DNA from: Polaribacter sp.
Lineage (GTDB): Bacteria; Bacteroidota; Bacteroidia; Flavobacteriales; Flavobacteriaceae
Assembly (NCBI GenBank): GCA_030731625.1
Contig: JANQTQ010000201.1
Coordinates: 1 to 38,296, forward strand
Direction of reading: 5' to 3'
Length of the DNA stretch: 38,296 nt
The position numbers and the translations under genes are program-made. Each line of letters starts with the position of its first letter. Position 1 is the stretch's first letter. Of this stretch, positions 26,653 through 34,640 are shown in pieces. The notes under the pieces were generated by a model. It was not told the origin of the DNA. It did not search any database and worked only from the letters and a program-made list of their open reading frames with translations.

Positions 26653-27570
26653 TTACTCAATAATAACTTTTCTTGAACCTACAAGATCGTTACTAGTTAC
26701 TTTTAAAATATAAACTCCTTTTGATAATTTAGAAGTATCAATTCTGTCATTTGTTAATGAAGAAGCGCTTAAAACTTTTTTACCAATTAAATTAAACATT
26801 TCTACACCAGTAATGTTTTCATTTGAAGTAATTTGAATAAAGTTTTTTGCAGGATTAGGATATACGCTAATTTTAGATGAGAAAATATCATTTACAGAAG
26901 CAATTCCTCCTGTGTTAGTTAAAGATACTTCGTCAATTCTAATTTCAGAACTTCCATTAGACCAAGAATAACCTTTACCATCTGCATCTGCAGTAGTTGG
27001 TCTACCAATTCCTCTACCAAAAATAGCGATACTAGTATTATCACCTGAGTTAAAAGTTAACTCTCCTGTTCTATAATCTTTATCTCCAGGATGTGCAATA
27101 GTAGCAGAAACTAAATTATTAGAAGCATTTTCAACACTCGCAATTAAAGTGTATCCGAAACCAATAGATTTTCCATTAGCAGGATCTTCATAAGCAGGTG
27201 TATAACCAGAATCATAACCAGAACCTTTTAATATTCTCATTTCTAATGAAGAAGCTTCTGTAGCAGTAGCTTTATCATCAAAATTATAAACATAAGTAAA
27301 TTTGTAATTTGTATTTGCTAATACAGCAACTTCTTGATACATAATATCTGCTTCAAGATCATCAAATTTAGCACCGTAAGAAGTAGAAGAATTCCAAGAA
27401 GAAGACTCCAATTGATCTCCTAAATCTTTATTCATCCAACCTGTACAAGAACAAGCACTAGAACTACCCTCTCTAGTAAGAGGATCTAAAGTTGCATTAA
27501 TAACTGTAGGTTGTTGTGCAAATAAACTTGCACTTGCTATTAAAGCAGCAAAAAGTAATGTTTTTTTCAT
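26653..27570 (-). CDS. Type IX-secreted beta-sandwich protein of the alginate locus
   Basis: 305 residues. Signal peptide (ASASLFAQ), a single beta-sandwich domain (about 22-222; cysteines in SSACSCTGW), and a type A sorting domain (about 232-305: ISVYPNPAKNFIQI, VEMFNLIGKKV, LSKGVYILKV) that directs export by the type IX system. No lyase motif is recognised. The domain resembles the second domain of the SusE/F-position lipoprotein (17631-18578), suggesting an alginate-binding module. It has its own operator/promoter (site C) 43 bp upstream and its own terminator, so it is a single-gene unit in the same regulon. Role inferred. Confidence 0.78.
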   Translation of the reverse strand: MKKTLLFAALIASASLFAQQPTVINATLDPLTREGSSSACSCTGWMNKDLGDQLESSSWNSSTSYGAKFDDLEADIMYQEVAVLANTNYKFTYVYNFDDKATATEASSLEMRILKGSGYDSGYTPAYEDPANGKSIGFGYTLIASVENASNNLVSATIAHPGDKDYRTGELTFNSGDNTSIAIFGRGIGRPTTADADGKGYSWSNGSSEIRIDEVSLTNTGGIASVNDIFSSKISVYPNPAKNFIQITSNENITGVEMFNLIGKKVLSASSLTNDRIDTSKLSKGVYILKVTSNDLVGSRKVIIE

Positions 27571-27612
27571 AATTGTAAATTTAAATATTAATTATTGATT
27601 ATTGATTATTGA

Positions 27613-27664
27613 TTGGTCAACCAATCTGGTTTCCCAAATTTAAGTTTTTTTTTTGTATCCTCAA
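27613..27664 (-). promoter_or_regulatory. Promoter with double operator (site C)
   Basis: TTGGTCAACCAA (27613-27624) and the weaker CTGGTTTCCCAA (27626-27637), 13 bp apart. Minus-strand -7 TAAATTTG (27635-27642) overlaps the second copy and TTG (27662-27664) is exactly 19 bp away. It lies in the 146-bp gap before the type IX-secreted gene. Confidence 0.82.
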
Positions 27665-27716
27665 AGACTTTAACAAAAAATAATTTTAAAATTTGATTTT
27701 CAAATAGTTAAAAATC

Positions 27717-29942
27717 TTAATTAAGTGTAAAATTATCTAAAGGATTTATTTTTAAGGGATCTTTAATACTCCCTTTTATTGATGAATTCATGTAAAAAGA
27801 TTTATAAAATAAGGATTGGCAATACATTTTATCTTGTTCAATTTCCATGAAAAAATCTACTTTTTCATTGAATTCTATATCTGAATTCTTAATCTTTATT
27901 TTTTTAACGCCAAAAAAGAATATTTTATTTCCTTTTGATATCGTAGTATTTGCATCTGATTCGATAGTAGATTCATTTACTTTCCATCCTCCCACATTTG
28001 GATTCTTATTAGTTTCATCTAATCGATCATCAAATTTAGAAAATGGAAACAAAACTGTAATAAAATTAAAATATTTACTGTTATTTTTTGAAACAACAAT
28101 CCATTCTTTTCCGCGAGCTCCATCAGTTAAAATTGTATCAACTTTATGTAATTGATAAATATCCAAACCAGATCCATTTTGAAAACTTGAACGCAATAAA
28201 TTTGGGGAATTTTCTATACTAAAGTGTCCTTGCCAAACTTGTTTATAACTATGGTTTTTATCTGATGAGAAATTGTCTTTTACAATCCAAAAATCATTTT
28301 CTACATGTAGAACTTGTCTAGAATACTGTACTCCAACATTTTCAAATCCATCATGATTGCCTATAAAAACTTCTAACTCTTTCTCTTTTTGAAACGCAAC
28401 AACTTTAGGGTTTGGTAACTGCAAAAACTTACCAAAACCACTTCCTCCTTTATTAGATGCATACTTTTTACCTTGTAATTCATCATCAACCAATGCAACA
28501 TTTTTAGTCATTGAATTTTTAAATAATTCTAAATCACTTAAAGAATACCGCACTTGGTAATTTGGTAACACAACATTACCGTTTGCAAATGCTTGAATAC
28601 CCAACATATCGCCATGTTGATGATCTGGTTTTTTAGCATCTACGCCAGCTGAAATAACTAACATTTTATCGTTATTTCGCCAACCTTCTCTCATTATATA
28701 ATAACCCGTTTCAGGAAAACTAATAGAATTAAAACTCGGTTTTTCTTGTTGTATATTTTGTAAATTTTCTAACTGATTTTTACTCGTATACCAATACATT
28801 TTTTCGCTAACCTTATTATTTGCAAAATAACCGAAAGACTTATTTTCAAAAAGTAAATACCCTAAAGTAAGTGCTTCTGAAATATCATTTTTTTCTGCCC
28901 AAGGAGTGTCTGTATCATCAGAAAAAACAGGTGCAGATGTATCTGGAAAAGCAATTTTTGTTAAGGTTGTAAAAAGCGATTCTAATTTATTTTTCCAAAA
29001 ATCATCCACTTTAATAGTACTATTTTTAGCCAATTGATATACATAAAAATAATTACCAATATCGCTTATATGATAATGAACAGTTCTTTCAAATTGAAAT
29101 CCGTCTTCATTAATTTCTTTTCGTAAATGCTCTTCTAACAATTTCATGGAATGTGTATACCACAAATCTGTATCAACAAAATCTCTAAATAAAATAGATA
29201 TCATTGCTAAAGCCGATAAACCTCTTGTTTGATGATTGCCAGAATGAAATTCTTGATTTGTTTCAAATAAATTAGCACCATGTTGCAGCAAAGTTGCAAT
29301 AGTTGTTAATTGTTCTTCGTCTGAATATGCTTTTTCTCCTAAAAATAGATTGTGAATTTCTAACCAATTTAAAACCCTGTAACCCGATCTAAAAGCCTCA
29401 TAAACACCATTTCCATCTTCTATAGTTTCAAACTTATTTTGAGATAAAGCTATATTTAAAGACGTAACTTGTTCTGTAAAATAATCTATATATTGAGGAT
29501 CTTTTTGCTGATAAAAATATGAAAAAGCAATATCAACCATTTTATGTTGACGCGCTAAATGTCTTAACGCATAGGCATTTACCGCTTCTCCATTTTTGTA
29601 ATTAAAAGGTAGTTTCCAAACTGTATTTGCAGGAAATTTTTGTAAATGATCTACACCTCTTGAAATATGATTTGCTGACGCATTTGGATACAATTTAGTA
29701 TATTCTTCAAAACGATCATTTACCGTTTTGTAGTTATAAAAATATCTCTCAGAAAATTTTTCTCTAAAATAACTAGCTAATTTCTCTGTTGATATTTTAT
29801 CATTTTCTGAAACATTTTTTTTAGCTGTTTCAGTTAAGTAATGCTGTAGTTCTGTAATTTTTAAAACTTTAGTACTTGGTATATTTTGCCCGAATCCGAG
29901 AGTAGAAAAAAAAATTAAAAATAGCGTTTTTAGTAGTTTCAT
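27717..29942 (-). CDS. Heparinase II/III-type polysaccharide lyase, probable alginate lyase
   Basis: 741 residues with signal peptide (STLGFGQ). The alpha-toroid N-terminal half carries FHSGNHQTRGLSAL (N and H near residues 240-241) and FERTVHYHISD (possible catalytic Y); the beta C-terminal half has KKPDHQHGDMLGIQAFANGN. This is the PL12/PL15/PL17/PL39 fold group, and the locus makes alginate or oligoalginate the likely substrate. The exact PL family is not decided; it is clearly not a close copy of the PL17 enzyme next door. No lipobox, so probably periplasmic. Unlike its neighbours it has no clear TTGGTWWACCAA pair upstream. Confidence 0.78.
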   Translation of the reverse strand: MKLLKTLFLIFFSTLGFGQNIPSTKVLKITELQHYLTETAKKNVSENDKISTEKLASYFREKFSERYFYNYKTVNDRFEEYTKLYPNASANHISRGVDHLQKFPANTVWKLPFNYKNGEAVNAYALRHLARQHKMVDIAFSYFYQQKDPQYIDYFTEQVTSLNIALSQNKFETIEDGNGVYEAFRSGYRVLNWLEIHNLFLGEKAYSDEEQLTTIATLLQHGANLFETNQEFHSGNHQTRGLSALAMISILFRDFVDTDLWYTHSMKLLEEHLRKEINEDGFQFERTVHYHISDIGNYFYVYQLAKNSTIKVDDFWKNKLESLFTTLTKIAFPDTSAPVFSDDTDTPWAEKNDISEALTLGYLLFENKSFGYFANNKVSEKMYWYTSKNQLENLQNIQQEKPSFNSISFPETGYYIMREGWRNNDKMLVISAGVDAKKPDHQHGDMLGIQAFANGNVVLPNYQVRYSLSDLELFKNSMTKNVALVDDELQGKKYASNKGGSGFGKFLQLPNPKVVAFQKEKELEVFIGNHDGFENVGVQYSRQVLHVENDFWIVKDNFSSDKNHSYKQVWQGHFSIENSPNLLRSSFQNGSGLDIYQLHKVDTILTDGARGKEWIVVSKNNSKYFNFITVLFPFSKFDDRLDETNKNPNVGGWKVNESTIESDANTTISKGNKIFFFGVKKIKIKNSDIEFNEKVDFFMEIEQDKMYCQSLFYKSFYMNSSIKGSIKDPLKINPLDNFTLN

Positions 29943-30013
29943 ATTATTATTTTTAATTGCCTACAAAATGGCATTACTCTACAATTTGGTATCTTTTAAT
30001 AATACAAGCAATC

Positions 30014-30127
30014 CAAAAAACAGGTGTTTTTTGAATTACATATATCATATCTGAGGGACAATCTATATTTTTGCTGCTTTTGTTCTAAGTTAATTTTGCT
30101 GATGATTTTTTTGCCAATAGAACAAAA
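30014..30127. repeat. Two inverted repeats upstream of the heparinase-type gene
   Basis: CAAAAAACA / TGTTTTTTG with a 2-base loop (30014-30033), then TTTTGTTCTA (30078-30087) with its inverse TAGAACAAAA (30118-30127). They lie in the 241-bp gap where the promoter of the 741-residue lyase should be; no TAnnTTTG box could be placed. Possible regulatory sites. Confidence 0.35.
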
Positions 30128-30183
30128 AACAGATATGCAATTAATTACAAATAATTTAAGAGACCTTTTAAAATCATATAAAA

Positions 30184-30216
30184 AAATCCTGCAAAGTTTA
30201 AAACCTTGCAGGATTT
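30184..30216 (-). terminator. Terminator of the PL6 unit
   Basis: 11-bp stem AAATCCTGCAA / TTGCAGGATTT, 8 bp beyond the PL6 stop, followed on the minus strand by a T7 tract. Strong. Confidence 0.9.
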
Positions 30217-30223
30217 ACAATGA

Positions 30224-32524
30224 TTAATACATTAATTTTAATTTCAAATTTTGAACTATTTCTACAGAACCAGAATTAGTAATCGTATTATCTACAGGAG
30301 CTTGCCCTTTTTCTCCCCAAAGAGTTGCAATTACTTTAACAGGATTATTGTTAAACATATTATTTTTAAATTCTACATTTACAATACCTCTATTTTTAAT
30401 TAAGATTTTTTCTGATGATAATTTACCAGAGTTTGTTACTAAATTATTATCAAAAACCAAGTTACCTCCTATTGTAGATTCATCATAACCGCCTCTGTAA
30501 TAATCTAAAATAGTTTCTGATATATTAAAGAAAGTTGTTTTTGTAATTAATACAAACTCAGCATTATAATCTCCACCATCGTTTGTTTCTTTATTTAAGT
30601 TAATACCACTTAAACAATTTTTAATAGAAGAATTAGCTACAGAAATTGTATCTGCAAATGATCCTTTTGAAACTTCTAAAACCGCTTTAAAGTCTAAAAT
30701 CTCAGAATTATTGATAAATAAATTATAGGCTTTAGACATGTTTTTATCTAAAGTAGTAAATGCATTTTGGCTGTTATCTCCTTTAATAATTACATTTTCT
30801 AAACGCAAGTTCCCTTTTGGCTCCATTAAAAAAGCAGTATTTACTGATGTAAAATTAAGGGTTGCTTTGGTGTTTTTATCCGAAGAAACAATTTTAATTT
30901 CTTTGTTAATTGATATTGATTCAGAAACAGCGTATTCTAATGCACTTAATTCAATGATATCTCCAGATTTTGCATCTTTAATTGCTTTTGATAATTCTGA
31001 TGACGTTGCCACTTTAAAAATTGTTGCTTCAACTTTTACTTTATCTGATGAAAACCAAGTTGTACCATATTTTGTTTTATCAATTAAAACAGTTTTTGCA
31101 GCTACCGGATTTATAATTGCACCAATAGTATTTGCCGATGCTCTTTTTGCACCAAATAAATCTGAATGGATTTTATCAAAATTAAATCCATTATAAACTT
31201 CAGAAATATTAGCAGTTGGTACAAATAAATTTTCTGAAATTTTGTTTACAGTGAACTCTTGTTTTGTAATTCCGTCTGAAGTAACATCACTTTTATTTTC
31301 ATTATTGGTAATGTTGTTTTTAAAAGTAACACCGTCAACTTTGTCGTAATTATAAATAGGATATTCTGCTTTTGTAGCATTATAAATAGAATTATTAGAA
31401 AAAATGGTTCTTTCTGGTCTTGCAGAACGAATTTCAGAAGCTGGTAAAACATCACTTTTATCAACATTAGAACCTACACTAAAATACCAAGGCGTTGGGC
31501 AATCTACCCAAGAATTATAAGCAACAACAACATCTGTAACTTGATTATATCTATTTAAAGGAGATTTAGGTATTCCGTTCATTACAGCAATTGCAGCTCT
31601 AAATTCTTCTCCTTTTAATTTATAGAAATAGTTATTTGTAATCCAATGTCCTGTATTTACAACCCTTACACCTCCAATAAATTTAGAATTATCATTACCA
31701 ATAAAAACGTTTCCATCAATCGTTGCATAATTACCATGTCTTAAAACTAAAGAACCTTCACTTTCAAAGAAAACATTGTTTTTAAAAATATTAAAATTAG
31801 ATTTACTAGAAATTATTTCTACTTCACCATTACAACGATCAAATAAGTTGTTTTCTATGTTTGTATAAGAAGGCGTCATTGATGTTCCGCTATCACCTAT
31901 TTGTAAAGTTTCGCCATGAGGGCCACCTTTTCTTGGTCTTGGTCCAAAATGATTATTTATAATTTGATGATGATTATTAATATGCTCATTCCCTTTTAAA
32001 ACAACCATAACTGTTGGTCCAAAATTAGATTTCCCAGCAATATAATTATTACTTAATTCATTATTTTGCCCCCAAAATTCTACCCAATGATCAGAAACAT
32101 CTCTGTCTAATTGTGTAAACTCTTCTATAACACAATTGGTTACCTTAGAGTGAAAAGCAATTTTTTCATCATCAATTTTAAAACGGATTAAAGCTCTTGT
32201 TGGTGAATATCCATTTCTAAAATGAAGGTCTTTTACTACTAAATAAGTTCCTCCAATTTGCAAGTTTGATTTTCCTTCAATAAAAACTTTACCTGGCGTT
32301 TCTGCTCTTAAGGTTATTGGTTGTGCCTCAATCCCTTCTCCAAAAAACTCAATTTTAATGTCTGTATAGGTTCCGTCTTTAAGAACAATATCATCCCCTG
32401 CTTTTGCTTTCTGAATTGCTGCTGTTAACTCAGACTCATTACTTACTAAAATAGTATTTGTTACCTTTTCTTTACAAGAAACGAGTACTAAAAATAAACT
32501 GATAATTAAAAATGATTTGTTCAT
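30224..32524 (-). CDS. PL6 alginate lyase, lipoprotein
   Basis: 766 residues. Lipobox VLVSC (C17). Two parallel beta-helix parts: the catalytic one at about 25-400 and a second right-handed helix at about 500-760, the two-domain PL6 layout. The Bronsted base lysine is K241 (ISSKSN) and the acid arginine R262 (LRHGN), as in chondroitinase B; the calcium-type acidic patch is the nearby CNGEVEI. It cuts alginate, often MG or poly-G/poly-M stretches, at the outer membrane. It starts 20 bp after the PL7 remnant and has no promoter of its own in that gap, so it depends on promoter D at 32854. Confidence 0.93.
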   Translation of the reverse strand: MNKSFLIISLFLVLVSCKEKVTNTILVSNESELTAAIQKAKAGDDIVLKDGTYTDIKIEFFGEGIEAQPITLRAETPGKVFIEGKSNLQIGGTYLVVKDLHFRNGYSPTRALIRFKIDDEKIAFHSKVTNCVIEEFTQLDRDVSDHWVEFWGQNNELSNNYIAGKSNFGPTVMVVLKGNEHINNHHQIINNHFGPRPRKGGPHGETLQIGDSGTSMTPSYTNIENNLFDRCNGEVEIISSKSNFNIFKNNVFFESEGSLVLRHGNYATIDGNVFIGNDNSKFIGGVRVVNTGHWITNNYFYKLKGEEFRAAIAVMNGIPKSPLNRYNQVTDVVVAYNSWVDCPTPWYFSVGSNVDKSDVLPASEIRSARPERTIFSNNSIYNATKAEYPIYNYDKVDGVTFKNNITNNENKSDVTSDGITKQEFTVNKISENLFVPTANISEVYNGFNFDKIHSDLFGAKRASANTIGAIINPVAAKTVLIDKTKYGTTWFSSDKVKVEATIFKVATSSELSKAIKDAKSGDIIELSALEYAVSESISINKEIKIVSSDKNTKATLNFTSVNTAFLMEPKGNLRLENVIIKGDNSQNAFTTLDKNMSKAYNLFINNSEILDFKAVLEVSKGSFADTISVANSSIKNCLSGINLNKETNDGGDYNAEFVLITKTTFFNISETILDYYRGGYDESTIGGNLVFDNNLVTNSGKLSSEKILIKNRGIVNVEFKNNMFNNNPVKVIATLWGEKGQAPVDNTITNSGSVEIVQNLKLKLMY

Positions 32525-32544
32525 AATACTTTATAATAATTTGA

Positions 32545-32824
32545 TTAATGTGTAATTGATAAATTGTAATATTTAATTCTAGAAAAAGCATTTGCTTCTG
32601 TAGATCTTAAATAATTACCTGCTTTATAATAATATTCAAATGGCCATTTTGCAAGACTTACATCTTTGTAATTATATGGCGTATCGTTATTTAATTGTAA
32701 CTCAATTTTACCTTTAGGTGCGGTAATTCTAAAATCGTAAGCATTAAAATCTTCATTAATTTCAACATGAAAATACAAATAAAAAGGAAATAAAGAGAAA
32801 TAAAAACCTGAATTTTCTATTCAT
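32545..32824 (-). pseudogene. Remnant of a PL7 alginate lyase lipoprotein (internal deletion)
   Basis: An ATG at 32824 opens a clean lipoprotein signal (MNRKFRFLFLF...FVFSC, 20 codons) whose lipobox cysteine is followed at once by TGA (32762-32764). In another frame, running to 32545, about 75 codons encode the C-terminus of a PL7 lyase: KWPFEYYYKAGNYL matches the YFKAGxY motif and RIKYYNLSITH the usual ending. The RxELR and QIH catalytic motifs and roughly 200 residues are gone, and the junction shifts frame. The only start for the C-terminal piece is a TTG at 32778. Reading: a deletion fused signal and tail, leaving promoter D to serve PL6. Confidence 0.8.
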
Positions 32825-32853
32825 TTAATTATTATTTTAAAGCAAATAAACGA

Positions 32854-32905
32854 CTGGTTTACCAAATTGGTTTACCAAATATAAGAACTAATTTTGGAAT
32901 AGGAA
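32854..32905 (-). promoter_or_regulatory. PL7-remnant/PL6 promoter with double operator (site D)
   Basis: CTGGTTTACCAA (32854-32865) and TTGGTTTACCAA (32867-32878), 13 bp apart. Minus-strand -7 TATATTTG (32876-32883) overlaps the second copy. At the N19 position the -33 reads TTC instead of TTG. It lies 30 bp before the ATG of the PL7 remnant. Confidence 0.78.
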
Positions 32906-33106
32906 AAAATATTATTTTAATCTCTGATAAAGAGCAGAAAACACAATAATATAAAATAAATTAAGATGATTAAATCTGATAGAAAGATGTGTTAATGTAC
33001 TCATAATCACCACAAACAACATGAATCAAATAAAAATTTTAATTGATCACAATAGCAAAAAAGATAAGTTAATTTTATTTGATGAGGATCAGCAATTACA
33101 TTGAAA

Positions 33107-33142
33107 TAAAAAAAACTTCCCATTAAATATTAGTAGGAAGTT
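33107..33142 (-). terminator. Terminator of the GT2-like gene
   Basis: 7-bp stem AACTTCC / GGAAGTT with a 15-base loop, 29 bp past the stop codon, followed by a T8-9 tract on the minus strand. Confidence 0.8.
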
Positions 33143-33171
33143 ATAAATTTTAAAAAAAGTAATATAAATGA

Positions 33172-33609
33172 TTAAACAACAAACTGTTTTTTCATTACTT
33201 CATTAATAGAAAATACATCATATAATACATTTCTACTAGACCTCGTTGGTAATGATGTATAGTCTTGTTTATTGTCTTGAAAATTATTTAAAAATACAGC
33301 TAAGCCTGTTAAAGAATCTAACATATTTGATTTTAAATATACAATAAAATCAAATTCAGATTCGCTTAATAGCAATCTAGCACCAGATTTTATAGCTGCC
33401 TTTAGCCCTTTATCTAATTTTATATCTAAAATAGAAATATTCTTTTCTGATTTAAATTGTATTTTTTTTAAAAGATTTAATGTATTGTCTGAACTAGCAT
33501 TATTAACAAAACAAATTTTATTTGCATTAATATTTGCTAAGTATTCATTATCAAAGCTGCTAATTTCTGTTTCGTTATTCGAAAAAACAATAATTACTCC
33601 TGAATTCAT
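33172..33609 (-). CDS. Small GT2-like protein lacking the catalytic DxD motif
   Basis: 145 residues, no signal peptide. GVIIVFSNNETEI, then FVNNASSDNTLNLLKKI and KLDKGLKAAIKSGARLL followed by DFIVYLKSN track the nucleotide-binding half of family 2 glycosyltransferases (there xVDNxSxDxT, NKGxxxAxxxG, and then a D-x-D). Here the D-x-D position reads K-S-N and the chain ends soon after, so catalysis is unlikely. It is either a decayed transferase or a small regulatory/binding relative. It is transcribed alone with a terminator. The 22-bp near-palindrome at 33651-33672 (TTATCATTATTGATAA core) may control it. Function unknown. Confidence 0.6.
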   Translation of the reverse strand: MNSGVIIVFSNNETEISSFDNEYLANINANKICFVNNASSDNTLNLLKKIQFKSEKNISILDIKLDKGLKAAIKSGARLLLSESEFDFIVYLKSNMLDSLTGLAVFLNNFQDNKQDYTSLPTRSSRNVLYDVFSINEVMKKQFVV

Positions 33610-33650
33610 TTAAATAGAATTTTATGCACTATTAAACCCAAAACAACAAT

Positions 33651-33672
33651 TAATTATCATTATTGATAATTA
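33651..33672. promoter_or_regulatory. Near-perfect palindrome upstream of the GT2-like gene
   Basis: TAATTATCA-TTAT-TGATAATTA, a 22-bp inverted repeat with one internal mismatch, about 40 bp before the ATG. Candidate operator, AT-rich so chance is possible. Confidence 0.35.
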
Positions 33673-33835
33673 TTAACCATTAAGATTAATTATATGTAAC
33701 TAAAAATTAATTTTAAGGCTATTTTTTGGGTATTTATAGGATAAAAATATAAACTTTTGAAGTTGATTTTATTGATTTTCGTTCTGTACAATTTAACTGT
33801 AGACAAAATGCATTGTTACTATAGATGAAAAAGAA

Positions 33836-34537
33836 TTATAGTAAATCTAATCGTTTCATTAATTCTGGTCTTTTAGATCTGCTAACAGGAATTACGTCCT
33901 TTTTAATTAGCACACTATTATCTTCAATATCAATGATTTTTTTTATGTTTATAATAAAAGAACGATGAATTTTTAAAAATAAAGCATCTGGTAATTTTTC
34001 TTCAATTTTCTTTAATGTAGAATGAACCACATAATTTTTATCTTCTGTTTTTATATGAATATAATCTCCTTTTGCTTCTACTAAATAAATACTTGGTAAA
34101 TCTATTTTTATTAATCGTCTATCTATATTTACGTAGAAGTCGTTAGAATTATCTTGTGGTTTTATACTCGGTGAAGTTTTTTCTAAAATCTTATTCCTTG
34201 CTTTTGATATTGCTTTTTGAAAACGAGATAATTCGATAGGTTTTAACAAATAATCAATAATAAAGTCATATTCAAATGCTTCTATAGCAAATTTAGGATC
34301 TGAAGTGGTTAATATTATTTTAGGTGGATTTTTTAAAGATTTTATAAAATCTAACCCATTAAAACCAGGCATATGAATATCTAAAAATATTAAATCTACC
34401 TTGTTTTCATTTAAAAACTTCATTGCCTCAATGGCACTAGAAAACTCTTCAATAATACTTAACCCTTCAATATCATTGGCTAGTGTTTGAATTATAACCC
34501 TCGCCATTTTCTCATCATCAATAATAATGCTTTTCAT
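33836..34537 (-). CDS. LytTR-family response regulator
   Basis: 233 residues. Receiver domain 1-120 with acidic pocket D7/D8, phospho-acceptor D53 (FLDIHMPG), T77/T78 and K98 (LLKPIE); LytTR DNA-binding domain about 133-233 (YLVEAKGDYIHIKT, FLKIHRSFIINIKKI, IPVSRSKRPEL). Such proteins activate promoters by binding direct repeats and normally work with a histidine kinase. The gene follows the kinase by 103 bp on the same strand and could be its output regulator, although the spacer leaves room for a separate promoter. Confidence 0.92.
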   Translation of the reverse strand: MKSIIIDDEKMARVIIQTLANDIEGLSIIEEFSSAIEAMKFLNENKVDLIFLDIHMPGFNGLDFIKSLKNPPKIILTTSDPKFAIEAFEYDFIIDYLLKPIELSRFQKAISKARNKILEKTSPSIKPQDNSNDFYVNIDRRLIKIDLPSIYLVEAKGDYIHIKTEDKNYVVHSTLKKIEEKLPDALFLKIHRSFIINIKKIIDIEDNSVLIKKDVIPVSRSKRPELMKRLDLL

Positions 34538-34640
34538 AAAAATTTGTTGTTAAATTTAATATTTCTTTAAAACGGAAAATTAACAATTTAAAAACATGAA
34601 TTTAAGAAAAAAATAGATTTTTATAGCGTTTTTTTAAACT

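Larger units (their letters stand above)
32825..33171. other. Boundary region between the alginate locus and the next gene
   Basis: 347 bp. It holds operator/promoter D (32854-32883), an AT-rich stretch, a plus-strand ATG frame of 27 codons at 33021-33104 (MNQIKILIDHN...; not trusted as a gene) and a terminator (33107-33142). Confidence 0.55.

Noticed and set aside
30024-30227. 67-codon plus-strand frame between the heparinase-type gene and PL6
   Set aside because: It runs into the PL6 terminator hairpin, has no recognisable domain and atypical composition.
30738-31196. 152-codon plus-strand frame opposite the PL6 gene
   Set aside because: Antisense shadow of a well-supported PL6 lyase with low-complexity hydrophobic composition; no domain recognised.
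32545-32778. Independent 77-residue gene starting at TTG
   Set aside because: The sequence is the C-terminus of PL7 without signal or catalytic motifs; better explained as part of a deleted gene.
33021-33104. 27-codon plus-strand frame (MNQIKILIDHN...)
   Set aside because: Short, AT-rich, no promoter box seen and overlaps the approach to a minus-strand terminator; cannot be separated from chance.
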